A DNA stretch of 64,000 bases, from the NCBI GenBank assembly GCA_023150915.1, contig JAKLKA010000021.1:1-64000 (forward strand), read 5' to 3'. Origin of the DNA: Polyangiaceae bacterium. GTDB lineage: Bacteria; Myxococcota_A; Polyangia; Polyangiales; Polyangiaceae. This document shows positions 61,916 to 64,000 of this stretch, piece after piece. Each line of letters opens with the position of its first letter. The stretch's first letter is position 1. Both the position numbers and the translations under genes were made by a program. The notes beneath the pieces are model-generated. The model was given only the letters and a program-made list of their open reading frames with translations, had not been told where the DNA came from and ran no database searches.

Positions 61916-63790
61916 TCAGTCCCAGCCGCACTTCTGCCCCTTGTTCTGCTCGTCCAGCCAGGTGGCCAGCGGCGCGTAATAGTCGATGATGGCGGTGGCA
62001 TCCATGCGCTTTTCGCCCGAGAGGGTCTCCAGCGCCACCGGCCACTCTTTGCTGGCGCCGAGCCGCAGCATGTCGATCATCTTCTTGCCTGCAGCGGCGT
62101 TGCCGTAAATCGAGCACTTGTAGAGCGGGCCGGTGTGGCCGGCCGCCTTGCACAGCGCGCGGTGGAATTGGTACTGCAAGATGCGCGCGATGAAGTAGCG
62201 CGTGTAGGGCACGTTGGCGGGGATGTGGTACTTCGCCCCCGCGTCGAAGTCCTTCTCGCCGCGCTCCCCCGCCGGGGCGATGCCCTGGTACTTCCGGCGC
62301 AGCTCCCACCAGCTCTTGTTGTACTCGCTGGGCGGCGTGCGACCGTCGAACACTCGCCAGCGCCACTCGTCGATCAGCTTGCCGAACGGCAAGAAGGCCA
62401 CGCCCTCGAGCGCGCGCGTCATCAGCACGTTCAGGTCCGCCTTGGGGTCGTCATTGACCTTGTCGAGCAGACCGATCTTCTTCAGGTAGTCCGGCGTCAC
62501 GCTCAGCACCAAGGTGTCGCCGATGCCCTCGTGGAAGCCGTCGTTGGCGCCAGCCTGGAAGAGAGGCGGCAGGTGGCCGTACTGCTGGTAATAGTAGTTG
62601 TGACCCAGCTCGTGGTGGATGGTCACCAGGTCGTCGAAGTCGGTCTGAATGCACATCTTGATGCGCAGGTCGCCCGACAGCCCCACGTCCCACGCGCTGG
62701 CGTGACAGACCACGTTGCGGTCCTTCGGCTTGAGGAACAGGCTGCGCTCCCAGAAGGTCTTGGGCAGCGGCTGCATGCCCAGCGAGGTGAAGAACGCCTC
62801 GCCGGTCTTGACCATCTTCTCGTGGTTCCACTTCTTTTGCACCATCTGCTTGGTGACGTCGATGCTGCCCTTGCCCTTGTGCGGCTCGACCAGCGGATAG
62901 AGCGCTTGCCACTCTTGGGCCCACATGTTGCCCAGCAGATGGGCGGGAATGGGCGCGCCGGGCTTCACCTTGTCGGCGCCGTACTGCTTCTCGAGCTTGG
63001 CGCGCACGAAGCAGTGCAGCTTGTCGTACAGCGGCTTCACCTCGGTCCAGAGCCGGTTCATCTCGGCCTCGAACTCCGCCGACGACATGTCGTAGCCGCC
63101 CTTCCAGATGTCGGCCATGTTGCCGAAGCCAAGCTCGGCAGCGCCTTCGTTGCCGAGCGCGACGAACTCTTCGTACATGGGCCGCATGGGCGGCGAGATG
63201 GCGTGCCAGCCCTTCCACACTTCGAGCAAGAGGTCGTAGTCCTTCTCTTTGGACAGCACCTTGCCGAGCTCGCCCAGCTCCAGGCACTCGCTCTTCTTGT
63301 CGTCGCCCTTGCCCTTGAGGCGCGGTGAGCAGTACTTGCCCTTGCCGTAGATGCTCTCGAGCTGGGTGCTGAGCTCGGCCAGCCGGGCGCGCTTCTTGGC
63401 GTCGCTGGGTGCGGGCAACCCGGCCGAGAACTTCAGCAGGTAGAGCGACCGGGCCGTCTCGGGCGGGAGCGTGAGCCCCTCGAAGCGACGTGCTTCTTTC
63501 ACCTTACGGGTGATGAATTCCATCACGCGCTCCCGCTCTTTGCTCTCCAGGTGCTCGGTGTCGGGCGTGATGTAGGTCGACTTGACCCAGGCCGCGCGGT
63601 CGGCGTCTTGGGCCAGCGCGCGCAGGGTCTCGTTCACCTCTTTGACGAAGGCCTGGGCCTCGTCGGCGGTGGGCGCCGTGGATTCTTTCTCGACCAATGG
63701 CGTCACGACCGGAGTGACGGGCGCCGGCGCATACGGCGCGGCACCACTGCAACCAGCGACCAAGAGCAGAGCGGCGAGTGAGCGGTTCAT
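61916..63790 (-). CDS. M2-family metallopeptidase (ACE-like peptidyl-dipeptidase), lipoprotein
   Basis: The 624-residue enzyme starts at ATG 63790 with a lipoprotein signal (MNRSLAALLLVAGC). The zinc site is TIHHELGHNYYY (HExxH) with the third ligand in FHEGIGDT. The family context (HYHMGHI-type region KMCIQTDF, TPYTRYFIARILQYQFH) is typical of M2 peptidyl-dipeptidases. It would remove C-terminal dipeptides from extracellular or periplasmic peptides. The start is about as long as bacterial ACE homologues. The gene at 61018 is downstream by 1 nt, so they share a transcript. Confidence 0.92.
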   Translation of the reverse strand: MNRSLAALLLVAGCSGAAPYAPAPVTPVVTPLVEKESTAPTADEAQAFVKEVNETLRALAQDADRAAWVKSTYITPDTEHLESKERERVMEFITRKVKEARRFEGLTLPPETARSLYLLKFSAGLPAPSDAKKRARLAELSTQLESIYGKGKYCSPRLKGKGDDKKSECLELGELGKVLSKEKDYDLLLEVWKGWHAISPPMRPMYEEFVALGNEGAAELGFGNMADIWKGGYDMSSAEFEAEMNRLWTEVKPLYDKLHCFVRAKLEKQYGADKVKPGAPIPAHLLGNMWAQEWQALYPLVEPHKGKGSIDVTKQMVQKKWNHEKMVKTGEAFFTSLGMQPLPKTFWERSLFLKPKDRNVVCHASAWDVGLSGDLRIKMCIQTDFDDLVTIHHELGHNYYYQQYGHLPPLFQAGANDGFHEGIGDTLVLSVTPDYLKKIGLLDKVNDDPKADLNVLMTRALEGVAFLPFGKLIDEWRWRVFDGRTPPSEYNKSWWELRRKYQGIAPAGERGEKDFDAGAKYHIPANVPYTRYFIARILQYQFHRALCKAAGHTGPLYKCSIYGNAAAGKKMIDMLRLGASKEWPVALETLSGEKRMDATAIIDYYAPLATWLDEQNKGQKCGWD

Positions 63791-63836
63791 GGCAGCCCCG
63801 GGAGTACCCGGATCCGCGGCGGAAGGGAACCGCCCT

Positions 63837-64000
63837 TCAGTAGTAGCGGATCGCCAGCAGGGCGGTGAGCAGCCCACCGATCGCCACCACCACCCAGCGC
63901 ACGTGGCGCGCGCTCACCCGCCGGGCCACTGCGGCGCCACCGTAGCCACCCGCGATGGCACCGGCCGCCATGACCAGCGCAGGCGCCAGCTCGACCCGAC
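63837..64000 (-). CDS. TauE/SafE (TSUP) family permease, C-terminal fragment
   Basis: Only the last 54 codons are in the window; the gene continues past 64000. The peptide contains AGAIAGGYGGAAVARRVSAR and ends RWVVVAIGGLLTALLAIRYY. This resembles the last two helices of TauE/SafE sulfite/anion exporters (G-G-Y-x-G-A-x-x-A-R-R pattern). It is the gene upstream of the M2 peptidase on the same strand. Confidence 0.7.
   Translation of the reverse strand, partial: RVELAPALVMAAGAIAGGYGGAAVARRVSARHVRWVVVAIGGLLTALLAIRYY

Noticed and set aside
61817-63328. 503-codon plus-strand frame opposite the M2 peptidase
   Set aside because: Antisense of a clear HExxH peptidase; no domain seen.

Overview
The window is about 64 kb of high-GC DNA. 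It looks like a chromosome segment of a myxobacterium, probably of the Polyangia/Sorangiineae type. Evidence for this is the many Cys-rich lipoproteins with Gly/Ser/Thr-rich linkers after the lipobox, a MYXO-CTERM-like tail (gene at 27239), a membrane-bound Ser/Thr kinase, an NtrC-type regulator and a CIRCE-controlled groESL. No intact tRNA, rRNA, CRISPR array or integrase is visible.

Positions 1-22.8 kb form an accessory defence island. From left to right it holds: the 3' end of an IS3-family transposase abutting a 5'-truncated YhaN-like ATPase; a putative restriction endonuclease and DNA methyltransferase pair (1654-3739); a CBASS locus (3757-8921) in which a CapP-like metallopeptidase and CapH-like repressor are divergent from an operon of an LRAT-fold membrane protein, an HNH-SAVED nuclease (Cap5), a CD-NTase and a stand-alone E2-like protein with a SEC-C zinc motif; a two-sensor McrB (EVE/PUA plus AAA+), its DUF2357 McrC partner and an Nmad2-like protein (9355-14674); a Zn-ribbon protein; a small lipoprotein; a DUF1016/YhcG PD-(D/E)XK nuclease; a TumE/DUF6516 toxin-antitoxin-like pair; and a PLD-helicase-DUF3427 protein with a small upstream partner. 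Two dispersed repeat families occur only here. One carries a 34-bp piece resembling the 3' half of a tRNA-Thr(CGT). Its three copies separate the modules between 16 and 19.5 kb, as expected for successive integrations at a tRNA-type attachment site.

Positions 22.8-41.4 kb are core-like: secreted Cys-rich lipoproteins, an MMPL/RND-like exporter, a GT-C-like membrane protein, a delta-60-repeat lipoprotein, groES-groEL with sigma70-type promoter, CIRCE operator and intrinsic terminator, a pair of conserved hypothetical genes, an acyl-CoA dehydrogenase and an OPT transporter.

Positions 41.5-51.6 kb hold a tripartite efflux locus with its own signalling. Membrane-fusion protein, HAE-1 RND pump, NtrB-like histidine kinase and membrane Ser/Thr kinase are on the minus strand. 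TolC and an NtrC-like regulator are divergent. A cluster of TGTCCG half-sites lies between the two operons.

Positions 51.6-64 kb hold a kynureninase/EgtE-like PLP enzyme next to a GCS2-type glutamate-cysteine ligase, a beta-barrel-like outer-membrane protein, an LpoB and COG3014 lipoprotein pair, an ATPase with an arrestin-like membrane partner, a long coiled-coil single-pass protein, a homocysteine-methyltransferase-fold protein lacking the zinc cysteine pair, an M2 (ACE-like) metallopeptidase and the 3' end of a TauE/SafE-type permease. Protein functions are inferred from motifs read by eye. No database search was run.
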